64,000 bases of DNA, from positions 15,456,374-15,520,373 of the forward strand of contig OZ024827.1 of assembly GCA_964016985.1 (NCBI GenBank). Reading direction: 5' to 3'. This document shows positions 20,745-30,504 of this stretch, one piece after another (position 1 is the stretch's first letter; every line of letters begins with the position of its first letter). This DNA is from Anodontia alba (taxonomy: Eukaryota; Mollusca; Bivalvia; Lucinida; Lucinidae). The translations under genes and the position numbers were made by a program. The notes below the pieces were generated by a model, which made no database searches, had not been told where the DNA came from, and saw nothing but the letters and a program-made list of their open reading frames with translations.

Positions 20745-21045
20745 GGGATCCAAGGTTGATTCAGGGAATGTGAATGATCAGACTATTCAGGCTGATCTTT
20801 ATCTTCATAAGGTACACATGTGCTAAGGTACATTTTCTCAAGTTGCGGCTCATCTTGTTCTCCATTATGATAGTATTGGCTCCATGTTAATACAGGTTTA
20901 ATGTAGATTTATTGGCCTATAATGAGACAATTAATCACCTTAATTGCATGTCTAATCAATTATCAAAGCTAACAAGTACTAGTGTCACATGCCCCCATAA
21001 TTGTCTACATGTTCCAACCAGCACTCCAGGTGAACTTGTTTTTGG
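20745..21045. other. Unassigned non-coding stretch
   Basis: No recognised element or exon. Confidence 0.5.
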
Positions 21046-21052
21046 AAATTAA

Positions 21053-21233
21053 CCTTTATCACTCTCTGCGCTAATTCAGCAAAGGGCAAACTGATATTTT
21101 CTTATTTTCCTAAGAAAAGAGTCTTTGACATTTTATGCAAATTTGCATGAAATGTCAGCCTGTTTTCTGGCAAAATATAAGAAAAATATTCCAAAATGTT
21201 ATCTGCTGAAATCATTACCCAGCAGGCTAAGTG
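21053..21233. mobile_element. MITE-D, TTAA on both sides
   Basis: TTAA at 21049-21052 and 21234-21237. Ends are CCTTTATCACTCTCTGCG and CAGCAGGCTAAGTG. The core is shortened to TATGCAAATTTGCATGAAAT. Confidence 0.8.
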
Positions 21234-21244
21234 TTAAAAATTAC

Positions 21245-21375
21245 CATGTTTTTCTTATTTCTGCATGAAAACAAACATTCAAGAATCTCAACAGAATGCT
21301 TCATTGAGATGATTCTAATATGATTCCAGAATTATGTTTTTCTTGGAGGATCAGAAAAAATGTTCATTTGTAAAC
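21245..21375. mobile_element. MITE-A1, diverged
   Basis: TTTTTCTTATTTCTGCATGA middle motif; core CAGAATGCTTCATTGAGATG. Confidence 0.55.
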
Positions 21376-21547
21376 TCTGCTTGTCTATGACCCCATGACC
21401 TGAACCTCATACCTGGACAGAAGTTTTGACCAGTTGTAAAAGAGTCCACACCATGAGAAAAGTTGATTTTGTGGCATATGCAGACAGTCTGATCATGGCT
21501 TTTGTTATCTTCCTACCGAATCCTGTCCCAGATGAGCATTTGCTTAA

Positions 21548-21752
21548 CCCTTCTCTTGCTGAACACAACATGCCCTGTCTTAGCAAACAGTGTAGATCCA
21601 GATCAGTTGGCTTCTGAAGAAGCCAACTGATCTGGATCTGCACTGTTTGACATTAAGCCTGTGAATTTATAGCAACCATCTGGATCAAGTAATCTGACTG
21701 GCTGGAAATTAGAAGTGGGCATGGCATCTTAATTTATTCAGCATGACAAGGG
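21548..21752 (-). mobile_element. MITE-C, intact, TTAA target duplication
   Basis: TTAA at 21544-21547 and 21753-21756. Perfect TTGGCTTC/GAAGCCAA core with a two-base loop. The opposing ORFs over this stretch are shadows of the palindrome. Confidence 0.9.
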
Positions 21753-21763
21753 TTAAGAAATTG

Positions 21764-21983
21764 GATACCATATTTATCTTAAATATTCAGAAACCTAAGT
21801 CTTCTTACCATACTTGTCCTTAAATTTGAATGTTCATTTAGCTATCTGTGATGTGTCTAAATACTTCTGGATGAATAGAAAACAGTCTAGACCTTGATCA
21901 GATGCCACATTCTGTGGCATCTGATCTAGGTCTAGACTGTTTTCTCAGGCCTGCTGGTCCAAATATTCAGGATAAATATGGTA
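21764..21983. mobile_element. MITE-E1, intact
   Basis: Ends ACCATATTTATCTTAAATA and GGATAAATATGGTA are inverted. Core AACAGTCTAGACCTTGATCA, GATGCCACA/TGTGGCATC, then its complement. Confidence 0.85.
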
Positions 21984-21989
21984 AAGTAG

Positions 21990-22785
21990 AATGCACTTAA
22001 CCTGCTGAGACTATGCTGATGTACTCAGCAATCAAAAAACACATTTTGCACCTTTTCATTTGACATGTATTTAGGGGTTGTTGTGGTAATAAAAAAAAAT
22101 CAGTTTCAAGTTGTGAAACAGGTCTTTTACAAGCTTTGCAAGGTATTGACCTGGGCATAGGAAAGGACTACGTGCATTTTAACAGCAAACACATAGCTGT
22201 TTTAACATGTGCTTAGCAAAATTTTAGTAAAACAACATTCTAATTTTTTTTTTTATTCTTTTCTGTCTGAAAAATATTATACAAAAAAAAAAAAAAAAAA
22301 AATCAAAGTTGTGGTTAGCACTTTTAGGGTTAAACAGCATTAATATTCAGTGAGACTTGCAATGATACTTACCAATAACTTTTTTTCAAATCTCGCAACA
22401 AGTGAGATTTTTTTTCTTCAAATCACACAACAAGCAAGACGTACATAATGAAAGTTCAAGAAATTTGGATTAAGAAGTGGAAAATTTTATTTTCTGTATT
22501 TTATGTAAATGACTGTAAATAGTAACTTGGATATTTTTTCTACAATTATCCGACAGTTAATGGCTAAAACAGACTGGAAATTAAGTCAGATTACTGCAAA
22601 TGTTACTTTTGTCAAATTTGTTTGTTTCTTATGCACTGGTTTAATATTTAACTTATTGATCTTGAATATTCACAAAAATTATAAATAAAACTTGTTTTTC
22701 TCATTGTTCTCTGAAAACATGGTATGACATTTCATTTGAATTGTCTCCATAGCTAGCTTACTATCCCTATGAACTGTTCATCCCC
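21990..22785. other. AT-rich unassigned stretch
   Basis: Homopolymer A/T tracts (22088, 22246, 22282) and no supported exon. GACATTTCATTTGAATTGTC at ~22726 is a possible MITE-D scrap. Confidence 0.5.
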
Positions 22786-22789
22786 ATTT

Positions 22790-23990
22790 TTATATCCCCG
22801 GCATACGAAGTATACCGACGGGGTATATTTTTTTCGTCGGTCCGTCTGTCTGTCCATCCTTCTGCCCATCCATCCATGATTCCCCCTGTTAACACCTGCT
22901 GTTACCTAGTTTTACTTTGAAGTTTTTTGATTTTGTATATCTCTGCAGCCAACCATCAGAAACTATTAATATTTTTGGATGGGGGGTACCTGGGAGGGTT
23001 CTCTTCCATTCAGTGGAAATGGACCCCTGGGTCATGCCCCAGGGTGGGGCTAGAGGTCAAAATCTAGGATGTCTCAATAAAGTAGTATATTGTGGTTTGT
23101 TTATACAAACAACTTTTTAATAAAGAAAGATGGGCATCAGACATGTTTATCACATCAACATTCAGTGCAATAAGGTCAAGGTCATTGTGACCTAATTTTT
23201 ATGCCACAGCAATTTTGCCTTATATCTTGAAGACTATTTCATGGATTAAATGATACTTGGGCTATTGAATCTGTTTGACACCATGATTGACATTACAATA
23301 AATATAGGTCACCTTGACCTATGTTTCATGGAACAGTGATTTTGCTTAATATCTTGAATATTATTTGATGTATGAACAGCAGTATTTGGGATTATGAATC
23401 AGTATGATCCGACAGTTGACCTAAAAATAAATGTAGGTCACTGTGAAATATATTTCATGGTTCAGTGATTTTATGTTACATCTTGAAGACAACTTGATGT
23501 ATGACTAGCATAGTTTGGGATTATGGGTCAGTATGACACAGCATTTTACCTCAAAATAAATGTAGGTCTTTGTGACCTATATTTCATAGCCCAACGATTT
23601 TGTCTTATATCTCCCCCTATTTGATGCCTAAGTGTCATATTTACACAGATAATGAAACAGTGTGACCCAAACTTTGATCTCAAAGTAAATATAAAGCAGC
23701 ATATATTTCATGGTCTAGTAATTTTACTTAATATCTTCTAGATTATTTAATGGATTAACATCATACATGTATATATTGGTCAGTGACATATATTTTATGG
23801 TCCAGCAATTTTGCTTCATGTCTTGAAGACTATTTACCTGAGAAAAATTGTACTTGGGAGGATAGATCAGTGTCACTCATTGGCCTTGAAAACTGTGTGG
23901 GTCAGTGACCTATATTTCATGGTCCATTGATTTTGCCTTATATCATTGTCATTTACGTAAAAATATTTTATAATTAAGAAATGGCAACCT
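22790..23990 (+). mobile_element. Large repeat with ~120-bp minisatellite
   Basis: Starts ATATCCCCGGCATACGAAG, then GTCGGTCCGTCTGTCTGTCC. From ~23200, about seven units carry ATTTCATGGTC, GATTTTGCCTTATATCTTGA and GACTATTTGATG at 89-129 bp spacing. No coding frame. The architecture matches the other large repeats with a G/C-rich head and internal tandem core. Confidence 0.75.
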
Positions 23991-23999
23991 GCCATGGTA

Positions 24000-24540
24000 T
24001 TCGTGATCCTCTAGGCACTTGCTCTAGTCTGGGAGGAAGAATGAAAATGATAATTGGTTTGTCGGCTACTAATTTTGTTGTATGTAAATAATGGATGTTT
24101 AATGACAAACAATAGTGGCTGGCAACAAATTATGTGGTAGAGTAGTATGCCCTCTTCCTGAAACTTTTGGAGGGTTGGACCTGTCATCACTGGTTTTTGC
24201 CTTTCTTGAGCAGTTCAAGAGCTGGGGCCCTTTTCTCATCTATCCCATTCGGTGAGTTTTAATTAGTACCCACATTGCATAGTGGTAAAGTCAAGTTTCA
24301 TCAAAAGTGAAAGTCCTTAGGATCATGATTATACTTAACAAAGCACTCAATTTCCCTTCATATCTTGCACAGACCTTTGAAGTATGTAGCTTATGGTGAG
24401 GTATACTTACTTTGGAACCATGTGAAATACCAGTAGTCTCTTCTAGCAGACAATCTTTGCAAACAGTGTAAACCCAGATCATATGCAGTGTAGATGGATT
24501 AGTTTCAACTTCCAAGATGCTGATAATACTTGTGATTAGA
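24000..24540. other. Unassigned, with MITE scraps
   Basis: GCAAACAGTGTAAACCCAGA at ~24456 is an E-type core fragment. Nothing else recognised. Confidence 0.45.
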
Positions 24541-24639
24541 GGTTTTTGCCATACTAATAAGGCTGAAGAAAATAGTGTCCTTCTGATTGAGCTGATATTC
24601 CTTTAAAAGTACTAGGTACACTTTTCTGCCACTTTGTTA

Positions 24640-24820
24640 CAAGGGAGACAAGTGTGCATCTTTCTGTTTGCATTTCTGCTCATAGAGCCCTTTCTGAAAA
24701 GAGGCCTATTCTAAAAGGGAACAAACTATTTCCTATTAAAATAGACCCCTTTTTAGAAGGGAGGCAAAACAATTTTGAAAGTTACCTTCCCTGAAAATGT
24801 ATTCATTCCCTATAATCACC
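24640..24820. mobile_element. MITE-H
   Basis: CCCTTTCTGAAAAGAGGCCT pairs with AGACCCCTTTTTAGAAGGG. The tail GGCAAAACAATTTTGAAAG matches the copies at 38710 and 61545. Confidence 0.7.
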
Positions 24821-24997
24821 ATTTTGGCTTCACCATTGTTATTTAGCAAATTAGCAATATGCCATTTTGAGCTTTTGATTGTGATTTTTGCGCTCTTTAT
24901 TGACATTTTGAACACTTTGTTATAATTTTGTGCTCTACATTGACACTTTTGTCTTTCCGTTCCTATTTTGGACAAACCCAGTATTTCTGTAATTTAA

Positions 24998-25227
24998 CCC
25001 ATGTCCTGCTCAATAAATTAAGATGTCATACCCATTTCTAGTTTTCAGCCAATCACATTACTTGATCCAGATTGTTGATATAAATTAACATACTTAATGG
25101 CAAACAGTGCAGATCCAGATCAGTTGGCTTCTTCAGAAGCCAACTGCTTCTTCATAAGCCAACTGATTTGGATCTACACTGTTTGCAAAGGCAGGACATA
25201 TCAGAGTTCAACAGGACAGGACTAGTG
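24998..25227 (+). mobile_element. MITE-C with partly duplicated core
   Basis: TTAA at 24994-24997 and 25228-25231. The inner arm occurs twice (AGAAGCCAACTG then TAAGCCAACTG), a small slippage at the hairpin tip. Confidence 0.85.
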
Positions 25228-25319
25228 TTAAAAAGATAAGGAAAAACTCAAACTCTGTCTGAGTTCTGTCATTTGAAAAGATAAAGAAAAATCAAAAGCT
25301 ATTCCTATCTTTCTTTTAA

Positions 25320-25499
25320 CCCTTAAAGTGAAGAGCAAAATTGTAGCAGATGACTTCACTGGTTTTCAGAGAAAATGACATTTCATGTGAATGGTCTGCT
25401 AAGCCATTCACATGAAATGTAAAAACTTATTTTTCTCAGAAAAATAAAAGAAAAAAATCAAAGTGTTGTATGCTGTACTTATGATTAGAATATTAAGGA
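25320..25499. mobile_element. MITE-D variant
   Basis: Core CCATTCACATGAAATGT pairs with ACATTTCATGTGAATGG. GATGACTTCAC and GTTGTATGCTG stand where other D copies have GTCTGCTG. Confidence 0.65.
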
Positions 25500-25547
25500 T
25501 TAAATTAAGAAAAATCAAACTCTCTTCAGCTACTGTATTTTTTTTAA

Positions 25548-25753
25548 CCCTGGTCCTGCTGATCCCGGATATACCCTGCCTTTAAAAACAGTGTAGCTCT
25601 AGATCAGTTGGCTTCTGAAGAAGCCAACTGATCTGGATCTGCACTGTTTTTTATTAAGTATGCGAATTTGTACCAATAACCTGGATTAAGTAATCTGATT
25701 GGCTGAAAATTAGAAGTGGGCATGGCATCTTAATTTATTCAGCATGACAAGGG
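25548..25753 (-). mobile_element. MITE-C, intact, TTAA target duplication
   Basis: TTAA at 25544-25547 and 25754-25757. TIR CCCTGGTCCTGCTGA at one end. Core intact. Confidence 0.9.
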
Positions 25754-26219
25754 TTAAAATAAAGTTATCTGAAGCAGTGATAGGTGTGATGTTTTCATGT
25801 TTATATAATGATGAGAACTGGGTGGCTTGGAGGAGAATGGAGAGCTGATCAAATAATAGTTATTGGAGATAGCTTGTAATCACTGGCTGTGTCAGGATCG
25901 CTTGACAGTGTGTCAAGATACCTGATATTGCACAATGCTTTTTGTGGTGACATAAGGAAATACAAGGGGTGATCAGAAAATACACAGAAAAATGCTTTAA
26001 ATTCGTTATCATATTTTTCTTGCTAAATATTTGTGTGAGTAAACACTGAATCAATTTACATTATACAAAAAATTTTCATACCAGATCTGTATCTTGCACA
26101 TGTAAAAAGTTATTGTTATTATGATAATGCCTCTGAGCCAACACTGGCCTAACACATCTCAACGTCAGTGTCAGCATACCTGTTCATGATACATGTTCTG
26201 CTAAAAGCACTCAGTTCTT

Positions 26220-27480
26220 TTCAAAGTACTCCCCATTAAAGGAGATACACTTCCTGCACCATGGAAGCCATGACTGGACAAAGCACCGTCTAAATGAATT
26301 CAGTTGTATGTTGAATATAACCACCTGCACTGCTGCTGAAAGTTCAGGAGTGTCATCAAAGTGTATTCCTCTAAGGTAGACAAAACTGGGAATAGGAAGA
26401 AGTCACAGAGTGACAAATCTGGGCTGTATGATGAGTGACTCAGAAGCTCAAACCCAAGCTGGAGTACAGTGGTCTATGGTGTTGCTGCTCTGTGTTCTTT
26501 TTGTGCATTGCATGCATGAAGTCTCGTTTCAAAACCTGAAAATTCTAGCAAATTGTAAAGATTCACAATTCACGTCTCTGTAAAGTATGCAGCATCCACC
26601 ATCAATCCTTGGGGAACTGGATGGGCCAGAATCACCCCTTTGGTGTCGAAGACTACTACAAACATCCATTTCTTGGCGGACTGGGCCCAGTTGTTCAAAG
26701 CGTCGTTAGCTTAACGAGCTCGTTAAGGGTCATTTCATTAACTGTTTTAGTGGATTCAATATACAATATTTTGATATTTTTTGCTGAAAAAATGTGAGTA
26801 GCTTTTGCACTGCAAAAGCTACTCACATTTTTTCAACAAAAAATTTCAGCATATTTGCGTATCACTCGATTAAAATTTTAACGAATCGTTAACCAACGAC
26901 ATCGTTAGCTTTGAACAACTGGGACCTGGTTAATTTTGAATTTCTTTGGAAGATGGCAATCCTGGGGTTTTACACATCATCCACTGAGCCTTGTCTCTGG
27001 TGCGTACAAGCTGATCCATGCTTCGTCATTGGTGATAATTCTTTCTATGAACTGTTCCCCTTCATGATCGAACCTCTTCAGAAGCTGCTCCCATGTCACA
27101 CAAAGTCTTTTCTGGTCATTTGTTAGCTTTTTTGGTATCCACCTTACACATATGCAGCACATGTTTAACTGATTATGAACAATACTTGAAACTGTTCTGA
27201 ACTGTAGTCAGTTTTGGAAACGATATCATGATGTTTTGATCCTTATCAAGAACCACCTTGACCGAAGCAATATCTCTGATGTTTTCTCTGCCCTCTTCAG
27301 TGTTTATACCATATGTATTGTTTTTTTTTTTTCATGGCTTTTACCTCCTATTGTTCAGTAACATTTCAATAGTTTATGATTTTGAAAATCCATTTGGCAC
27401 ACAAAATTTGATAGCTGATCTTTGTTCATCACTCAATTTTAACACCTTAACAAAAGACAGGTGTTGTTTACATGTCCGAC
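26220..27480 (-). pseudogene. Mariner transposase pseudogene
   Basis: Read on the - strand, with frameshifts. An N-terminal LSDEQRSAIKFCVPNG resembles the helix-turn-helix entry. RWIPKKLTNDQK, RFDHEGEQFIERIITNDEAW contains the first catalytic Asp. KGVILAHPVPQG and YSPDLSLCDFFLFP carry the strand before the second site and the third Asp. The HDNARPH-type second motif is not readable, there are several stops, and a MITE-B splits the frame after the YAPETR segment. It cannot encode an active enzyme. Confidence 0.85.
26690..26932. mobile_element. MITE-B inserted in mariner
   Basis: GGGCCCAGTTGTTCAAAGC left end and GCTTTGAACAACTGGGACC right end. The core AATGTGAGTAGCTTTTGCA with its complement is almost perfect. 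It interrupts transposase-coding sequence. Confidence 0.85.
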
Positions 27481-27979
27481 ATCAGAAATCAACAAGACAT
27501 CATCAGCATCATATCAAAAATTAGCAGGTTTATTACTTGACATTTGGTTATCTTAAAAACCCTACGAACGGGAGGTGATGTTCCATTACCATTTAGATTT
27601 CAAAATTTGTAAAATTGGGCTAAGGTAACGTCTGTGACGTTACTATAGATACTAAATATCAATCCACATGGCTTCCACAGCTCTACAAGTTGTTACCGGA
27701 ATTTAAATTTTCTGGATCTTTGATTCTGTGAAATTCTATGGATATTGGGCAAACTATTAAGAAGAGCATTCTTCTGCATATTTTCTGATCACCCCTTGTA
27801 TATGATGTACTTTTAAAAAAGCTTTATCTTTGGTTGTGAGGGTTGGGTTGTGAAGGGTTAATGACATCAGCTACCAGATGTTGCAATATGCTACTTAACA
27901 TCTCTGCTCTATTTTGACTTCTTAACTCCTTACCCTACTTTCCTAACATTTCAACAAATCAATTTGACTACCGTTACCT

Positions 27980-28180
27980 GTTAACATAGCTTATGATAAG
28001 ATGTTTTTTTTTTCAACCAAAAAGTAGTATTGATATTTTTCTTATTTCTCCACGAAAACATATGTTGTGGGTACTCATTTGAAGTGCCTCAGTGAGGTGT
28101 TTCTAATGAGTACCCACAACATATGTTTTTGTGGAGAAATACGTAAGATTACCTGATACCCACTCTTATCTAGACCTATG
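27980..28180. mobile_element. MITE-A1
   Basis: CATAGCTTATGATAAGATG left end. Arms CATTTGAAGTGCCTC and GAGGTGTTTCTAATG, then ACTCTTATCTAGACCTATG. Confidence 0.75.
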
Positions 28181-28182
28181 TG

Positions 28183-28307
28183 TTAATGTGTATAAACATT
28201 GCTGGATGTATGACAAACAGTGTAGCTGTATTTTGTTGGATCTGATCTGGGTTTACACTGTTTGCTTAGGCCTCTGTCAGAATACTTAGGGTAAATATGG
28301 CAACCAT
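28183..28307. mobile_element. MITE-E1, partial
   Basis: GACAAACAGTGTAGCTG and GATCTGATCTGGGTTTACAC core; right end ACTTAGGGTAAATATGGCA. Confidence 0.65.
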
Positions 28308-28458
28308 TAACCCACAGCTCAGCTGTTATCTGATGCTTTTCTCTAAAGTGCACAGAATCATTTACTGGGCGAACCATTCTTTCTTTCTAGTTTGGCTGCT
28401 CTAAGTTATACATTCAACTGTTATGGCAGTGGACTGGATTTGCAGAATGGACCATTAA

Positions 28459-29575
28459 CCCTTGTCCTGCTAAATTAATTAAGATGCCATGCCCACTTCT
28501 AATTTTCAGCCGATCAGATTATTTGATCAGGATTGCTGGTATAAATTTGCATACTTTCTTTTTTTTTTTTTTTTTGAAATCTGTAAATTTTATTTTCGAT
28601 AAATCCCGGTTACATAAAAGCCTTTCTGGATCCGGGTTTTCCCCAGAAAGGCAGTATCTCCAGCTCATCCATACATCTTTATCTCATTCATATCTTGCAT
28701 GTGCACTATTCTCAAACGCTTTTTTCTGCTTGACAGCCTGGAGTCTGTCAACATAATACATTGTAATATTAACATTTATCATTTTAAATAGCAAAGATCA
28801 TTGAAATAATAACCATAATTGAATCTAATAGTGCACCACTTGTACTGACTTCCATACCTTTTCAATAACAGACATATCTGAGCCATAACATGAAATATTG
28901 GTACTATACTGGTTCTGTGTCACATGTGTACGAGCATCGAAGGCCCTGGCGAGACTGTGCAATCTGCATGTTCCAGCCCGAGCCCTCCCTGATCGAACGT
29001 GATAAGCATCACTATCACGTGCCATCTCATTCTTGTAAAAGCAGGTATCATTACATTTTTCTTGGTAATTACAGATTTCAGTTTTTGTTGGTTGATGCCT
29101 GGTAGCCTTATAAGGGGTTGGGGATGAAGGGAGGGGTGGAAATTATGGGCATGCATATATGGGAAGAGATGCACAGTAGTTCTTTATTATTGTTTTTCTA
29201 ACACAGAATTTTTTATATTTGTTTGTTGTTGTTATGCTGAGTTTAATTTATCACTTTGTTATTCAATATCATTAATTAGTAATTGGAAAGAGCTCCAATC
29301 TTTCTGGAAGCCTTCTTCTTCTTGGTTTGAAAAGGCTATTTGTTTATGAACTTTATACATGAATTTCAATTTCTTTTGAAAGACAGTTAGATACAGTACT
29401 TGTTTTTTACATCTAGCTAGATATATGTAGTATTTTGCATAGAGAAGAATAAAGTTCAAAATTTTTGGTAAATTTGCATACTTAATGGCAAATAGTGCAG
29501 ATCCTCAGAAGCCAACTGATCTGGATCTACACTGTTTGCAAAGGCAGGGTATATCAGGGTTCAGCAGGACCAGGG
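28459..29575 (+). mobile_element. MITE-C split by a retrocopy
   Basis: TTAA at 28455-28458 and 29576-29579 mark the original MITE. It is broken at 28557 by a 912-bp insertion and continues at 29469 with a duplicated TAAATTTGCATACTT. Confidence 0.9.
28557..29468 (-). mobile_element. 912-bp processed retrocopy or SINE-like insert with poly(A)
   Basis: Bounded by a perfect 15-bp duplication TAAATTTGCATACTT (28542-28556 and 29469-29483). On the - strand it ends with an A tail (28575-28559, one base interrupted). AATAAA (28594-28589) lies ~14 nt before the tail. The body has several short ORFs on the - strand, none recognisable. The GC-rich part (28910-29040) contains a TGATAGTGATGCTTATCA near-palindrome. 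The source transcript, coding or non-coding, is unknown. Confidence 0.8.
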
Positions 29576-29579
29576 TTAA

Positions 29580-30000
29580 GAAATGTTTTCTCAGATCTTT
29601 AATCTGCACAGGATTGTCTTATCCATACACACAGGACTTCCGGTTATTGTTTCAATCTGAAGTAAGGGTAGAGGATTTATATCTACCCTCCACTGATACG
29701 AAAGGAGGATATTTGGCCCCTGAAAATTTCTTGTCCCAAACTAGGATCTGATGTGGGACTTTTAGAAACAGAGACTGGTGCACTAACACTGCCCTGCTAC
29801 ATTCCCTTTCAAATTAAATATCCAGCCTTTTCTCTGAAAAAATACAAAAAAAAAAAAAAAAAAAAAGAAATTGAAAATGTCTGCGACAGTTTTGATTTTT
29901 ACTGCAAGGGGTAAACTTCTTTTTACTTGTAACATTTAAGAAAATTATTTCCAGCCCTTATCTTTGAAACCATCCTTAACTCTTTCAAATGGTTTTAATT
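29580..30000. other. Unassigned non-coding stretch
   Basis: An A run at 29848-29865 separates two MITE-D-like scraps (TTTTCTCTGAAAAAATAC; GAAAATGTCTGCGACAG). No exon seen. Confidence 0.45.
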
Positions 30001-30008
30001 TTATTAAT

Positions 30009-30311
30009 TCACCTGGGCCGAAGGCTCCATGGGAGCTTATAGGATGGTGATACAGCAATTATTATTTCACAATTACAGTACACCAAATTTTGATAAAGTT
30101 ATTACTATTTTTTAAAGAGTTTTCAGACATGACTTGGTTTCTGGATAACTCTTCCTACAGTTTTCATTGAATCTCCCTTAAACTTGCAGATAAGAGGGGC
30201 ATGGATATGTTGAGTTATGTTCTCCAGATTAATAATTGTTATAGATATTGAGTGACCTTGACTTACTTTTCAGCACTTCTGAGCATTATAGACCACCATG
30301 GTCCTTTTGTT
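30009..30311 (-). mobile_element. Truncated copy of the 15207-type repeat
   Basis: Reverse-oriented ends TTCACCTGGGCCGAAGGCTC and ACCACCATGGTCCTTTTG. It stops 40 bp before the first DHX35 exon, so it lies at the splice-acceptor side of that intron. Confidence 0.75.
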
Positions 30312-30350
30312 TACACTACTTACTTATCTGTTCACTTATTTTCATTACAG

Positions 30351-30504
30351 ATTCAGTAGATCCAATTCGTCGGTGTATCACAGCAGGATTTTTTGCGAAT
30401 GCTGCCAAGCTCCACTACACTGGAGAATATCGGACAGTTCGAGATGATCATACTCTACATATCCACCCAACATCAGTCTTGTTTACAGAAATGCCACCAC
30501 AATG
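30351..30504 (+). CDS. DHX35: DHX35 exon (antepenultimate coding segment)
   Basis: Acceptor TTCATTACAG then AT of a split codon; encodes SVDPIRRCITAGFFANAAKL through TEMPPQ plus TG of Trp; donor GTGAGT. 154 nt. Confidence 0.92.

Larger units (their letters stand above)
25963..27798 (-). mobile_element. Mariner-like transposon, full-length but decayed, carrying a MITE-B
   Basis: Inverted ends CAAGGGGTGATCAGAAAATA (25963) and TTTTCTGATCACCCCTTG (ending 27798) are bordered by TA on both sides. Without the MITE-B insertion (26690-26932) the element is ~1.6 kb, usual for mariner. The transposase frame lies on the - strand and is broken. Confidence 0.85.

Noticed and set aside
24206..24252. Possible DHX35 upstream exon between TTGAGCAG and GTGAGT
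   Set aside because: Encodes FKSWGPFLIYPI, which has no resemblance to the helicase; chance splice sites.
28825..29174. - strand ORFs of 66 and 84 codons in the retrocopy
   Set aside because: Overlapping frames, no recognisable domain; cannot be called coding.
28459..29575. CRISPR-like regular palindromes (all MITE-C copies)
   Set aside because: Copies are dispersed, bounded by TTAA and in a eukaryotic genome with introns; no spacers or cas genes.
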